Positions 51,917-60,793 of a stretch of DNA of 64,000 nucleotides are shown piece after piece; the stretch's first letter is position 1; each line of letters opens with the position of its first letter. Location: NCBI GenBank assembly GCA_004298065.1, contig SCRL01000041.1, positions 19,730 to 83,729 on the forward strand. Reading direction: 5' to 3'. This stretch comes from Gammaproteobacteria bacterium. GTDB lineage: Bacteria; Pseudomonadota; Gammaproteobacteria; Acidiferrobacterales; Sulfurifustaceae. Below the pieces are notes generated by a model. That model did no database searches and was not told where the DNA came from. It saw only the letters and a list, made by a program, of their open reading frames with translations. A program made the translations under genes and the position numbers.

Positions 51917-53140
51917 ATGAGCCAAGCCGCGCCGAGCCGCATTCATTACCTGGAACAGGCACTGCGCCTGTCGAACCAGGTCGCGAAACAACTCTCGGAC
52001 TCCTACCGGGCGCTCGAACTGCGCGTCGCCGGGTTGAGCAGCGACCTGGCGACGGCGCGTGACGAATGCCGGCGCGAGCTGGGCGAGAAGAAGGATCTCG
52101 CCGACCGCCTGACGCGGCTGCTGAACGCGTTGCCGGGCGGCGTGATCGTGCTCGACGGCGACGGTGTCGTGCACCACAGCAATCTTGCCGCGCAAGAGCT
52201 GTTCGGCGAGCCGCTCCTCGGCGAGCGCTGGTGCGACGTGATCGAACGCGACTTCGTCCCGACCCTGGGGGCGGGCGACGAGATTTCCCTGCGCGACGGC
52301 CGGCGCCTGTCCCTCGATATCTGCTCGCTCGGCGACGACGAACCCGGCCAGATCCTGCTGTTCCGGGACATAACCAACGCCTGGCGGCTGCAGGAGCGGC
52401 TGACACGCGAACGGCGCCTGACCGCGATGGGCGAGATGGCGGCCAATCTGGCGCACCAGATACGCACGCCGCTGGCCACCGCCATGCTGTATGCCTCGAA
52501 CCTGACCGCCCCGGCCACCGCCGCGGCGGATAGCCACGATGTCGCGCAGCAAACCCTTGTCAGCCTGCGACACATCGAACGGCTGGTGAACGACATGCTG
52601 GCCTTCGTGCGCGGTGCCGGCCCGGCCGGCGAGATTATCCGCGTGGCCGAGTTGCTCGACGGGCTGCACCAGGGCCTCGACCCACTGCTCACGGCGTACG
52701 ACGCCGCTTTCGAATGCCGCAACACCCTGCCGGCCGACGCCGTCGTTTACGGCAATCGTCCCGCGCTGCTTGGCGCATTGCAGAACCTGGCGGTCAACGC
52801 CATCCAGGCGAAAGGCCAGGGCGCGCGGTTGCAACTGGGCGTCGCCGCCGGCAGCGCCGGCGAGATCAATTTTTTCCTGACCGACAACGGGCTTGGCATC
52901 GCCCCCGAGCTGTGCGAGCGCATCTTCGAACCGTTTTTTACCACGCGCACGCAGGGCACCGGCCTTGGGCTTGCCATCGTGCGAAGTGTGGCGCGCGCGC
53001 ACGACGGCGAGGCATGGCTGGTGGCGTCGCAGCCGGGCGAGGGCAGCACGTTCGGCCTGCGCCTGCCGGCCGCGAACGTCCGGATGACGCAACCCGTCGT
53101 CGCGCGCAACAACGAACCCCAGCGCGCCTGCGCCACTTGA
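51917..53140 (+). CDS. fleS: Flagellar sensor histidine kinase FleS
   Basis: A 407-residue soluble kinase. After an N-terminal coiled coil comes a PAS domain (about 65-160: [20 protein letters not shown]), then the dimerisation domain with His 180 in [12 protein letters not shown] and an ATPase domain ending [19 protein letters not shown]. No membrane segment is present, as in FleS/FlrB. It phosphorylates FleR, encoded 10 bases downstream. A GGGAGAG site and a sigma-54-type promoter precede it. Confidence 0.92.
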   Translation: MSQAAPSRIHYLEQALRLSNQVAKQLSDSYRALELRVAGLSSDLATARDECRRELGEKKDLADRLTRLLNALPGGVIVLDGDGVVHHSNLAAQELFGEPLLGERWCDVIERDFVPTLGAGDEISLRDGRRLSLDICSLGDDEPGQILLFRDITNAWRLQERLTRERRLTAMGEMAANLAHQIRTPLATAMLYASNLTAPATAAADSHDVAQQTLVSLRHIERLVNDMLAFVRGAGPAGEIIRVAELLDGLHQGLDPLLTAYDAAFECRNTLPADAVVYGNRPALLGALQNLAVNAIQAKGQGARLQLGVAAGSAGEINFFLTDNGLGIAPELCERIFEPFFTTRTQGTGLGLAIVRSVARAHDGEAWLVASQPGEGSTFGLRLPAANVRMTQPVVARNNEPQRACAT

Positions 53141-53150
53141 GGAATCACCC

Positions 53151-54494
53151 ATGAGCCGATCCACGGTATTGCTGGTCGAGGACGACGAGGGTCTGCGCGG
53201 CGCATTGACGCTGACGCTCAAGAACGCCGGTTACGAGGTGCGCGCCGCCGCCGACGGCGAGGCCGCGCTCACGACGCTCGCCGAACACGAGGCCGGGCTG
53301 ATCATCACCGACATGCGCATGGACGGCATGGACGGCAATACCCTGTTGCAACGCGTCCGGCAGCACCACGCCAACCTGCCGGTCATCGTCATGACCGCCT
53401 ACGGAACCGTGCAGAGCGCGGTCGAGGCCATGCGCAACGGCGCACAGGATTACCTGGTGAAGCCGTTCGATACCGGCCTGTTGCTCGGCAAGGTGGCGCA
53501 TTATCTCGGGAATACCGGGACGACGGATGAACCGGTCGCCAACGACGAGCGCATGCAGGCGCTGTTCGGGCTGGCGACGCGCGTGGCCGGCAGCGATGTC
53601 ACGCTGATGATCAGCGGCGAGTCCGGCACCGGCAAGGAAGTGCTGGCGCATTACATTCATCGCCGCTCGCGGCGTGCATCCGGCGCGTTTGTGGCCATCA
53701 ACTGCGCCGCGATCCCGGAGAACATGCTCGAAGCCATGCTGTTCGGCTACGAGAAAGGTGCATTCACCGGCGCGGTGCAATCGACGCCGGGCAAGTTCGA
53801 ACAGGCCCAGGGCGGCACCCTGTTGCTGGACGAGATTTCGGAAATGCCGCTGGGATTACAGGCCAAGCTCTTGCGCGTGTTGCAGGAACGCGAGGTCGAA
53901 CGCCTCGGCGGGCGGCGCACGATTGCGCTCGACGTGCGCGTGATGTGCACCACCAACCGGCACCTGCGCGAAGAGGTCGCGGCCGGGCGTTTCCGCGAGG
54001 ATCTGTTCTACCGTCTGAACGTCTTTCCGTTGCACCTGCCGCCGCTGCGCGAGCGCACGCAGGACATCCTGCCGCTGGCGCGTTTCCTGTCGGCGCGACT
54101 TGCCCGCGCCGCCGGCCGGGAGGCGCCCACGTTCTCGCCCACGGCCGAGGCGCAACTGCTGGTGCACCGCTGGCCGGGCAACGTGCGCGAGCTCGATAAC
54201 CTGATCCAGCGCGCGCTGGTGCTCGTCACCGGCGACACGATTCGGGCCGAGGATCTGCAATTCGAGGCCATGGCGGCGGGCGCCGACGAAACCGCGCGCC
54301 CGGACGATGCCGGCGCGCAGGGCGACACGCTCAATCGCGATCTGCGGTCGCGCGAGCAGAGCCTGATTCTCGATGCCCTCAAGGCCGGCAACGGCAGCCG
54401 CAAACACGCGGCGGAACGCCTCGGCATCAGCCCGCGCACGCTGCGTTACAAGCTCGCGCGCCTGCGCGAGGCCGGCGTCGCGATTCCGGGATAG
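53151..54494 (+). CDS. fleR: Flagellar response regulator FleR (sigma-54 activator)
   Basis: A 447-residue NtrC-family regulator: receiver domain with Asp 54 ([13 protein letters not shown]) and Lys 104, AAA+ domain with GESGTGKE (156-163) and GAFTGA (203-208), and a C-terminal Fis-type helix-turn-helix ([20 protein letters not shown]). Partner of FleS; in pseudomonads and vibrios it turns on the basal-body and hook genes with sigma-54. It is followed 26 bases later by fliE. Confidence 0.93.
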   Translation: MSRSTVLLVEDDEGLRGALTLTLKNAGYEVRAAADGEAALTTLAEHEAGLIITDMRMDGMDGNTLLQRVRQHHANLPVIVMTAYGTVQSAVEAMRNGAQDYLVKPFDTGLLLGKVAHYLGNTGTTDEPVANDERMQALFGLATRVAGSDVTLMISGESGTGKEVLAHYIHRRSRRASGAFVAINCAAIPENMLEAMLFGYEKGAFTGAVQSTPGKFEQAQGGTLLLDEISEMPLGLQAKLLRVLQEREVERLGGRRTIALDVRVMCTTNRHLREEVAAGRFREDLFYRLNVFPLHLPPLRERTQDILPLARFLSARLARAAGREAPTFSPTAEAQLLVHRWPGNVRELDNLIQRALVLVTGDTIRAEDLQFEAMAAGADETARPDDAGAQGDTLNRDLRSREQSLILDALKAGNGSRKHAAERLGISPRTLRYKLARLREAGVAIPG

Positions 54495-54520
54495 GCCGAC
54501 TTGCCGGAGGGAGGACAGAC

Positions 54521-54847
54521 ATGAACGAAATCGACGTCAACCGGCTCTTGTCACAACTGCGCACGACTGCCGCCGCGGCCCAGGGTCGCGCCCCGGCCGC
54601 CGCGTCGGCGGCGCGCAGTGGCGCGCCCGACTTCGCCGGCCTCGTGAAGAACGCCCTCAACGGCGTGAACGAGACCCAGCTGCGTGCCGACAAACTCGTG
54701 AACGCCTTCGAGCTCGGCGATGCCAAGGTGAACCTGGCGGACGTGATGATCGCGACCCAGAAAGCCAACATCTCGTTCCAGGCGATGACGCAGGTACGCA
54801 ACAAGGTGGTCGCCGCGTACCAGGAAATCATGAACATGCAGGTCTGA
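54521..54847 (+). CDS. fliE: Flagellar hook-basal body protein FliE
   Basis: A 108-residue protein with the FliE C-terminus: FAGLVKNALNGVNETQLRAD, AFELGDAKVNLADVMIATQK and SFQAMTQVRNKVVAAYQEIM. It joins the MS ring to the rod. A GGAGGGAGG site precedes it. No own promoter is seen, so it may be read from the fleSR transcript. Confidence 0.95.
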   Translation: MNEIDVNRLLSQLRTTAAAAQGRAPAAASAARSGAPDFAGLVKNALNGVNETQLRADKLVNAFELGDAKVNLADVMIATQKANISFQAMTQVRNKVVAAYQEIMNMQV

Positions 54848-54887
54848 TGCCGCGAACACGTCACCCGCAACCTGAATCCGCATAACC

Positions 54888-56609
54888 ATGGCCAACGAAC
54901 CGCTGCATCCGCAAAACCTGACGACCTCCGTCCGCGCCCTGAGTTATTTTCCGCTGATGCGCCAGCTCGGCGTCATGATCGGGCTGGCCGCGAGCGTGGC
55001 GGTCGGTGTCGCCGCGGTGATGTGGGTGCAGACGCCCGGCTTTCGTCCGATCTACACCAACCTGGCGGAACGCGACCAGGCACGCGTGATCGAGGAGCTG
55101 GCCAAGACCGGTATCCCACACAAGATCGACAGCGCCAGCGGCGCCATCCTGGTGCCCGACAAACAGATGCACGAGGCGCGCCTCAAGCTCGCCGCCCAGG
55201 GCCTGCCCAAGGCCGGCAACAACGGCTTCGAGAGCATGGAGTCCGGCAACAGCTTCGGCAGCAGCCAGTTCCTGGAAACCGCGCGCTACCAGCACGCGCT
55301 CGAGGGTGAGCTGGCGCGCTCCATCATGAGCATCAGCGTCGTGCAAAGCGCGCGCGTCCATCTCGCGATCCCCAAGCAGTCGGCGTTCCTGCGAAACCGC
55401 CAGCAGCCGTCGGCCTCGGTCGTCGTGAACCTGTACGCGGGGCGCGTGCTCGACGAGGGCCAGGTGGCCGCCATCGTGCACCTGGTCGCCTCCAGCGTGC
55501 CGAACCTGACGGCCGAGACCGTCACTATCGTCGACCAGCAGGGGCGGTTGCTCGCGTCGAACGGCAAACAACGGCACGAATACGCCGCCGCCGCTACCCA
55601 GTTCGAGCAGACGCGCAAGGTGGAGGAATCCTACGTCAAGCGCATCGAGGACATCCTTTCGCCCATCATCGGCACCGGCGGCGTGCGCGCGCAGGTGACG
55701 CTCGACATGGACTTCACGGTCACCGAGCAGACCGAGGAAAGTTTCAAACCGCAGGGCGGCGCGGTGCGCAGCGAGCAGGTATCCGAGGAAATCGCCCAGC
55801 CCGTCGCCGGCGCGGTCGCGGGCGGCGTGGGCGGTATTCCGGGTGCGCTCAGCAACCAGCCGCCGGCGGCTGGCACGGTAACCGAGACAGCCGCGGCCAA
55901 GCCCGCGGACAAGGCCGAACCCGGCAAGGATGCCAAGGACGCGAAGGGTGGCAAAGAGGGCAAGGGCAAGGACAAGGCCGCCGATGAGGCCGTGGCTGCG
56001 GCACCGTCCAACACCAGCCGGCGCGCGATCCGCAACTACGAGCTCGGCCGCACGATCCAGCACACACGCGCCGCGCCGGGCAAGATCAAGCGGCTGTCGG
56101 TGGCGGTGCTGGTTGACAACAAGCAGACCGTCAATGCCGACGGCGAGGCCGAGCGCAAGCCGCTCGCCAAGGAGGAGATCGAGCGGCTGACGGCGCTGAT
56201 CAAGGACGCCATCGGCTTCAACGCCGAGCGCGGCGACAGCGTGCAGGTGACGAACATCGCCTTCAGCACGCCGCCGGAGGCGGAGCCGCTGCCCGACCAG
56301 GCGTTTCTGGACAAACCGTGGGTGGCGGACCTCGGCAAGCAGTCGCTTGCCGGTTTCCTGGTGCTGTCGATCGTCTTCGGCGTGCTGCGACCGATGCTGC
56401 GCAGTCTCATGAGCAAGCCGCTGCCGGTGGAAACCGACATGGCGGCGGGCGGAATGCCGGCGCTCGCCCACACGGGCGGCGCGCGCCACGCGCTACCAGC
56501 CGGTCATGTCAATTACGACACGCAGCTCAACACCGCCAAGTCGCTGGCGACACAGGATCCCAAGCGGGTGGCGCAGGTCGTGAAGAACTGGGTGGCGAAC
56601 GATGGCTGA
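54888..56609 (+). CDS. fliF: Flagellar MS-ring protein FliF
   Basis: A 573-residue membrane protein: N-terminal TM (GVMIGLAASVAVGVAAVMWV), YscJ/FliF domains (MHEARLKLAAQGLPK, SGNSFGSSQFLETARYQHAL, SVVQSARVHLAIPKQSAFLR), and C-terminal TM (LAGFLVLSIVFGVLRPML) followed by the cytoplasmic tail that binds FliG. Between about residues 320 and 365 lies a Lys/Ala/Asp-rich insertion (KAEPGKDAKDAKGGKEGKGK). Its last 8 bases overlap fliG. Confidence 0.95.
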   Translation: MANEPLHPQNLTTSVRALSYFPLMRQLGVMIGLAASVAVGVAAVMWVQTPGFRPIYTNLAERDQARVIEELAKTGIPHKIDSASGAILVPDKQMHEARLKLAAQGLPKAGNNGFESMESGNSFGSSQFLETARYQHALEGELARSIMSISVVQSARVHLAIPKQSAFLRNRQQPSASVVVNLYAGRVLDEGQVAAIVHLVASSVPNLTAETVTIVDQQGRLLASNGKQRHEYAAAATQFEQTRKVEESYVKRIEDILSPIIGTGGVRAQVTLDMDFTVTEQTEESFKPQGGAVRSEQVSEEIAQPVAGAVAGGVGGIPGALSNQPPAAGTVTETAAAKPADKAEPGKDAKDAKGGKEGKGKDKAADEAVAAAPSNTSRRAIRNYELGRTIQHTRAAPGKIKRLSVAVLVDNKQTVNADGEAERKPLAKEEIERLTALIKDAIGFNAERGDSVQVTNIAFSTPPEAEPLPDQAFLDKPWVADLGKQSLAGFLVLSIVFGVLRPMLRSLMSKPLPVETDMAAGGMPALAHTGGARHALPAGHVNYDTQLNTAKSLATQDPKRVAQVVKNWVANDG

Positions 56610-57618
56610 GGCGGCGGCAGGAGGCAGGTTGAGCTGGACCGAGCGCGCCGCGGTCCTGCTCCTGAGTCTCGGCGAGCAGGAGGCAGCCGAGGTGCTGAAG
56701 CACATGGAACCGAAAGAGGTGCAGAAACTCGGCACCACGATGGCGACGCTCACGAACGTCCCCAAGCCGCGCATCACCGAAGTGTTGTCCCAGTTCGTGG
56801 AGACGGTCGAGAACGAAACCGCGCTCGGCATCGGTTCCGAGGACTACATCCGGCGCATGCTGGTGAGGGCCATCGGCGAGGACAAGGCCGGCGGCCTGAT
56901 CGATCGTATTCTGCACGGCGGCAACACCAAGGGGCTCGAGAACCTCAAGTGGATGGAGCCGCGCGCCGTGGCCGAGCTCATTCGTCTCGAACACCCGCAG
57001 ATCATCGCCATCGTGCTCGCCTATCTCGACGCCGAGCAGTCGGCCGAGATCGTCAAGCACCTGCCCGAGATCATGCGCGTCGACGTGCTGATGCGCATCG
57101 CCGCGCTCGACGGCATTCCGCCGTCGGCGCTGAACGAATTGAACGAGGTGATGGAGAAGCAGTTCGCCGGCAAGACCAGCAACGTCAAGGCGTCGAGCGT
57201 CGGCGGCGTCAAGACCGCCGCCAACATCCTCAACTTCCTCGATACCAGTATCGAGAACGCGCTGATTGCGAAGGTGAAGGAAACCGACGAAAAGCTCGCG
57301 CAACAGATGGAGGAGTTGATGTTCGTGTTCGAGGACCTGGTGGAGGTCGACGACCGCGGCATCCAGATGATCCTGCGCGAAGTGTCCTCGGATTCGCTGT
57401 TGCTTTCCCTCAAGGCGGCGAGCGAGGAGATCAAGGAAAAGATCTTCAAGAACATGTCCAAGCGCGCGGCCGAAATGCTGCGCGACGACCTCGAGGCCAA
57501 GGGCCCGATACGCCTGAGCGAAGCGCAGACGGCGCAGAAGGAAATCGTGAGCATCGCGCGCCGCCTGGCCGAGTCCGGCGAGATCGCGCTCGGCGCCAAG
57601 GGCGAGGAGTATGTCTAG
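56602..57618 (+). CDS. fliG: Flagellar motor switch protein FliG
   Basis: A 338-residue FliG: N-terminal LSWTERAAVLLLSLGEQEAA, middle domain EHPQIIAIVLAYLDAEQSAE and C-terminal torque domain with MFVFEDLVEVDDRGIQMILR, where the alternating charged residues meet the stator. It forms the C-ring top with FliF, whose end it overlaps. The GGEEYV-type end is replaced by GAKGEEYV, normal for the family. Confidence 0.97.
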   Translation: MAEAAAGGRLSWTERAAVLLLSLGEQEAAEVLKHMEPKEVQKLGTTMATLTNVPKPRITEVLSQFVETVENETALGIGSEDYIRRMLVRAIGEDKAGGLIDRILHGGNTKGLENLKWMEPRAVAELIRLEHPQIIAIVLAYLDAEQSAEIVKHLPEIMRVDVLMRIAALDGIPPSALNELNEVMEKQFAGKTSNVKASSVGGVKTAANILNFLDTSIENALIAKVKETDEKLAQQMEELMFVFEDLVEVDDRGIQMILREVSSDSLLLSLKAASEEIKEKIFKNMSKRAAEMLRDDLEAKGPIRLSEAQTAQKEIVSIARRLAESGEIALGAKGEEYV

Positions 57619-58225
57619 CCGCATCATCTCGCGCGATCAGCTTGAGGCCTATCAGTCGTGGGAACCGCCGGTCATGGGCGGCGGGGCGGGCGCCGGCGTG
57701 CGCGCCGTGACCGCGCAGCGCGTCGAGGAGATCCACCGCCAGGCCTACGACGAGGGCTTCGCCCTCGGTCGCCAGGAGGCGCTGGCACAGGTGCGCACGC
57801 AGCTCCTGGGCGTGCTCGGCGCGCTCGCCGAACCGCAGGCCGAGATGGACGAGACGGTGATGCAGGAACTCGCGCTGCTGGTGCAGAGCGTCGCGCGCCA
57901 GCTCGTGCGGCGCGAACTCAAGACCGAACCCGGCGAGATCGTCGCGGTGGTGCGCGAGGCGATGGCGGCGCTGCCGCTCTCGGCGCGCAACATCCGCCTG
58001 CACCTGCACCCGGAGGACGCCCAACTGGTGCGCGCCGCGCTGTCGCTGAACGAGGGCGACCAGCACTGGCGCATCGTGGACGACCCTACACAAACACGCG
58101 GCGGCTGCCGCGTGCTCACGGACACCTCGCAGATCGACGCGAGCCTGGAGACACGGTTGTCGGCGGTCATTGCCAAGATGCTCGGAGGTGAGCGTGGAAA
58201 CGACGGACAGCCCGCCAGCGGCTGA
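57611..58225 (+). CDS. fliH: Flagellar export ATPase regulator FliH
   Basis: A 204-residue protein overlapping fliG by 8 bases. N-terminal [10 protein letters not shown], then [20 protein letters not shown] and a helical stalk, and the C-terminal domain [37 protein letters not shown]. FliH binds FliI and holds back its ATPase activity before docking at the export gate. Pairs with FliI and FliJ as usual. Confidence 0.93.
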   Translation: MSSRIISRDQLEAYQSWEPPVMGGGAGAGVRAVTAQRVEEIHRQAYDEGFALGRQEALAQVRTQLLGVLGALAEPQAEMDETVMQELALLVQSVARQLVRRELKTEPGEIVAVVREAMAALPLSARNIRLHLHPEDAQLVRAALSLNEGDQHWRIVDDPTQTRGGCRVLTDTSQIDASLETRLSAVIAKMLGGERGNDGQPASG

Positions 58226-59585
58226 GCGGTTCACGCCTGACCCGGTGCGCGCCGAGTTGTGGCGCACGCGCCTGACACGCTGGCGCAACCAGCTCCAGAT
58301 GCGCGTGCCGCCGGTCGTCGAAGGCAAGCTTACGCGCATGGTCGGGCTCACCCTCGAGGCCGTCGGCTGCCAGGCCGCCATCGGCGGACGCTGCCTGATC
58401 CAGGGCTACGACCATAAATACATCGAGGCCGAGGTCGTGGGCTTCGCCGGCGAAAAATTGTTCCTGATGCCAACCGGTGACATCCGCGGGCTGATGCCGA
58501 ACGCGCGCGTCATCCCGACCGATCGCGTGTGCGAGGCCCCCGTCGGCGAAGGGCTGCTCGGGCGCGTGCTCGATGGCGCCGGCCGTCCGATCGACGCCCA
58601 GGGGGCGTTGCGCGCGCACGCGCGCATGCCGCTCACCGGCCGGCCGATCAACCCCATGTCGCGCCCGCCCATTCGCGAGCCGCTCGACGTCGGCGTGCGC
58701 GCGATCAATTCGCTGCTCACCGTGGGCCGCGGCCAGCGTCTCGGCTTGTTCGCCGGCTCGGGCGTGGGCAAGAGCGTACTGCTCGGCATGATGACGCGCT
58801 TCACCAACGCCGACGTCATCGTCGTCGGACTCATCGGCGAGCGCGGGCGCGAGGTCAAGGAATTCATCGAGAACATTCTCGGACGCGAGGGCATGAGTCG
58901 CGCCGTGGTGGTGGTTTCGCCGTCCGACGATCCGCCGCTCATGCGACTGCACGGCGCGATGCTGGCCACCAGCATTGCCGAGTATTTCCGCGACCAGGGC
59001 AAGCAGGTGCTGCTGCTCATGGATTCGCTCACGCGTTACGCCCAGGCGCAACGCGAGATCGCGCTTGCCATCGGCGAGCCGCCCGCGACCAAGGGTTATC
59101 CGCCGTCGGTGTTCGCCAAAATTCCGCAGCTGGTCGAGCGCGCCGGGACCAGTGACACGAACAACGGCTCCATCACGGCGTTCTATACCGTGCTCGCCGA
59201 AGGCGACGATCACAACGACCCGATCGCCGACGCGGTGCGCGCCACGCTCGACGGCCACGTGGTGCTGTCGCGCCGCCTGGCCGAGGCCGGCCATTACCCC
59301 GCGATCGACATCGAGGCCTCGATTTCGCGCGTGATGACCGACATCGTGTCCCGCGAACATCTGGAGCGCGTGCGCCGGCTGCGCCAGCGCTATTCGGCGT
59401 ACGAACAGAATCGCGATCTCATCAGCGTCGGCGCCTACCAGCGCGGGTCGGACGCGCGCGTGGACGAGGCCATCGAGTTTCACCCGCGTGCGCTCGAGTT
59501 TTTACGTCAGGGCATGCACCAGGCGGTTTCGTTCCAGGACAGCCTGCGCGAGCTCACGCAGCTGGTAGCGACGGGGAGCGCATAA
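58194..59585 (+). CDS. fliI: Flagellum-specific ATP synthase/export ATPase FliI
   Basis: I use GTG at 58194, which follows GGAGG at 58184-58188 and overlaps fliH by 32 bases; an upstream ATG-like start at 58170 lacks a site. The 463-residue protein has Walker A AGSGVGKS (187-194), [15 protein letters not shown] and Walker [20 protein letters not shown], followed by a [20 protein letters not shown] segment. This is the beta-subunit-like hexameric ATPase of the type III export gate. Confidence 0.96.
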   Translation: METTDSPPAAERFTPDPVRAELWRTRLTRWRNQLQMRVPPVVEGKLTRMVGLTLEAVGCQAAIGGRCLIQGYDHKYIEAEVVGFAGEKLFLMPTGDIRGLMPNARVIPTDRVCEAPVGEGLLGRVLDGAGRPIDAQGALRAHARMPLTGRPINPMSRPPIREPLDVGVRAINSLLTVGRGQRLGLFAGSGVGKSVLLGMMTRFTNADVIVVGLIGERGREVKEFIENILGREGMSRAVVVVSPSDDPPLMRLHGAMLATSIAEYFRDQGKQVLLLMDSLTRYAQAQREIALAIGEPPATKGYPPSVFAKIPQLVERAGTSDTNNGSITAFYTVLAEGDDHNDPIADAVRATLDGHVVLSRRLAEAGHYPAIDIEASISRVMTDIVSREHLERVRRLRQRYSAYEQNRDLISVGAYQRGSDARVDEAIEFHPRALEFLRQGMHQAVSFQDSLRELTQLVATGSA

Positions 59586-59591
59586 CCGGCC

Positions 59592-60035
59592 ATGACCAAA
59601 TCGCAGCGCCTGAAACCAATCGTTCGCCTTTCGGTCTCGAAGGAGCGCGACGCTGCCGTGGTGCTGGCCCAGGCGCAGAAGGTCCTGGAGGGGCAGGAGC
59701 AACGCCTGAACGAGTTGTTGCGCTATCTGGACGAGTATCAACGGCTGCTGGCGCGCGAGAGCACGGGTGGCGTGGACGTGAAGCGCCTGCACGGTTACCG
59801 CGGGTTCATCGTCCGCCTCAACCAGACGATTTCGTACCAGCGCCAGCAGGTGGAGCAGGCGCGCTGCGAGGTGGAGCAGAGCCGCGAGGCATGGCGCACG
59901 GCACGCACGCGTTCCCAGGCGCTCGACAAGGCAGTGGCGAAGCATCACCGCGCCGAGCAGCAGGTGCACGAGCGCCACGAGCAGCGCGAGGCCGACGACC
60001 GGGCGTCGCGGTCGGTGACGGACGACGAGGATTGA
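59592..60035 (+). CDS. fliJ: Flagellar export stalk protein FliJ
   Basis: A 147-residue, almost fully helical coiled-coil protein: VLAQAQKVLEGQEQRLNELL, YQRQQVEQARCEVEQSREAW and HHRAEQQVHERHEQREADDR. It follows fliI by 6 bases and has the length and charge pattern of FliJ, the stalk that links FliI to FlhA. Normally fliK follows; here it does not. Confidence 0.9.
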   Translation: MTKSQRLKPIVRLSVSKERDAAVVLAQAQKVLEGQEQRLNELLRYLDEYQRLLARESTGGVDVKRLHGYRGFIVRLNQTISYQRQQVEQARCEVEQSREAWRTARTRSQALDKAVAKHHRAEQQVHERHEQREADDRASRSVTDDED

Positions 60036-60425
60036 ATGCACCACGGCGGGCATGGCATGCGAATTGCCAATGTCCGTCAGACACGAGCGAGCTGAATAAC
60101 GGTTTTGGCAGGCGTGTTTGGCGTTTTGGCGGGTGCGCAGCGGCTGCGGCCGCGCCCGGCGGGCGGAAACAGCTTGCCAGCGACGGGCAGACGATTGCCG
60201 CCTTCAGCCGGCCGGCGCCCAAAAACGCGCACCAATTCAAGGTTTAGCGACATCGGGCGATATGAAGGATGAATGGGTGAGCCGCGGGAACCCAGGTGTA
60301 TGCATCAAACCGCCTGCGCGGGGAATCGTGCAGCGCGGTGTTTCGCTCGACGTCAGGGAAGGAGGAGGTTGGGCGCCATCGGAAACAGGTGCCGGAAATT
60401 CGGTTGATTGCCCCGAGAGGATCCG
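60036..60425. other. Region between fliJ and cheY, no gene seen
   Basis: About 390 bases where fliK is often found. The first part contains a sigma-54-type promoter (60053-60068). Frames here have no FliK-like pattern (no Pro/Gln-rich body or LxLxPxxLGxLxV domain). The last 70 bases lead to the cheY ribosome-binding site. Confidence 0.6.
60053..60068 (+). promoter_or_regulatory. Sigma-54 type promoter upstream of cheY
   Basis: TGGCATGCGAATTGCC has GG and GC exactly 10 bases apart and is close to TGGCACG-N4-TTGC. It lies about 360 bases before cheY, directly after fliJ. Confidence 0.6.
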
Positions 60426-60788
60426 ATGACAAACGTACTTGCCGTGGACGATTCCGCCTCCATGCGTCAGATGGTGTCCGAGACGCTCAAGCACGCGGGT
60501 TATGGCGTGATCGAGGCGCGCGACGGGTGCGACGCGCTCAATGTCGCGCGCAGTCAGCGCGTCAGCCTGGTGTTGACCGACGTCAACATGCCCAACATGG
60601 ACGGGATCACGCTCGTGCGTGAGTTGCGCGCGCTGCCCGATTATCGCTTCACGCCGATCCTGGTGCTCACGACCGAGTCCGGGGCCGAGAAGAAGCAGCA
60701 GGGCAAGGCCGCCGGCGCCACCGGCTGGCTCGTGAAGCCGTTTAACCCCGATACGCTGCTCGCCACCATCCGGCGGGTGATTGGATAA
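60426..60788 (+). CDS. cheY: Chemotaxis response regulator CheY
   Basis: A 120-residue single receiver domain. Acidic pocket Asp 8/Asp 9, phosphoacceptor Asp 52 (VLTDVNMPNMDG), Thr 82/83 (LVLTTESG) and Lys 104 (LVKPFNP). The ATG at 60426 follows GAGAGGA. It carries the signal from CheA to the motor. cheA starts 5 bases after its stop; cheZ is not between them. The LTTESGAEKKQQGKAAGATG stretch is close to CheY proteins of the Tsr/CheA type III clusters. Confidence 0.93.
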   Translation: MTNVLAVDDSASMRQMVSETLKHAGYGVIEARDGCDALNVARSQRVSLVLTDVNMPNMDGITLVRELRALPDYRFTPILVLTTESGAEKKQQGKAAGATGWLVKPFNPDTLLATIRRVIG

Positions 60789-60793
60789 CGACC

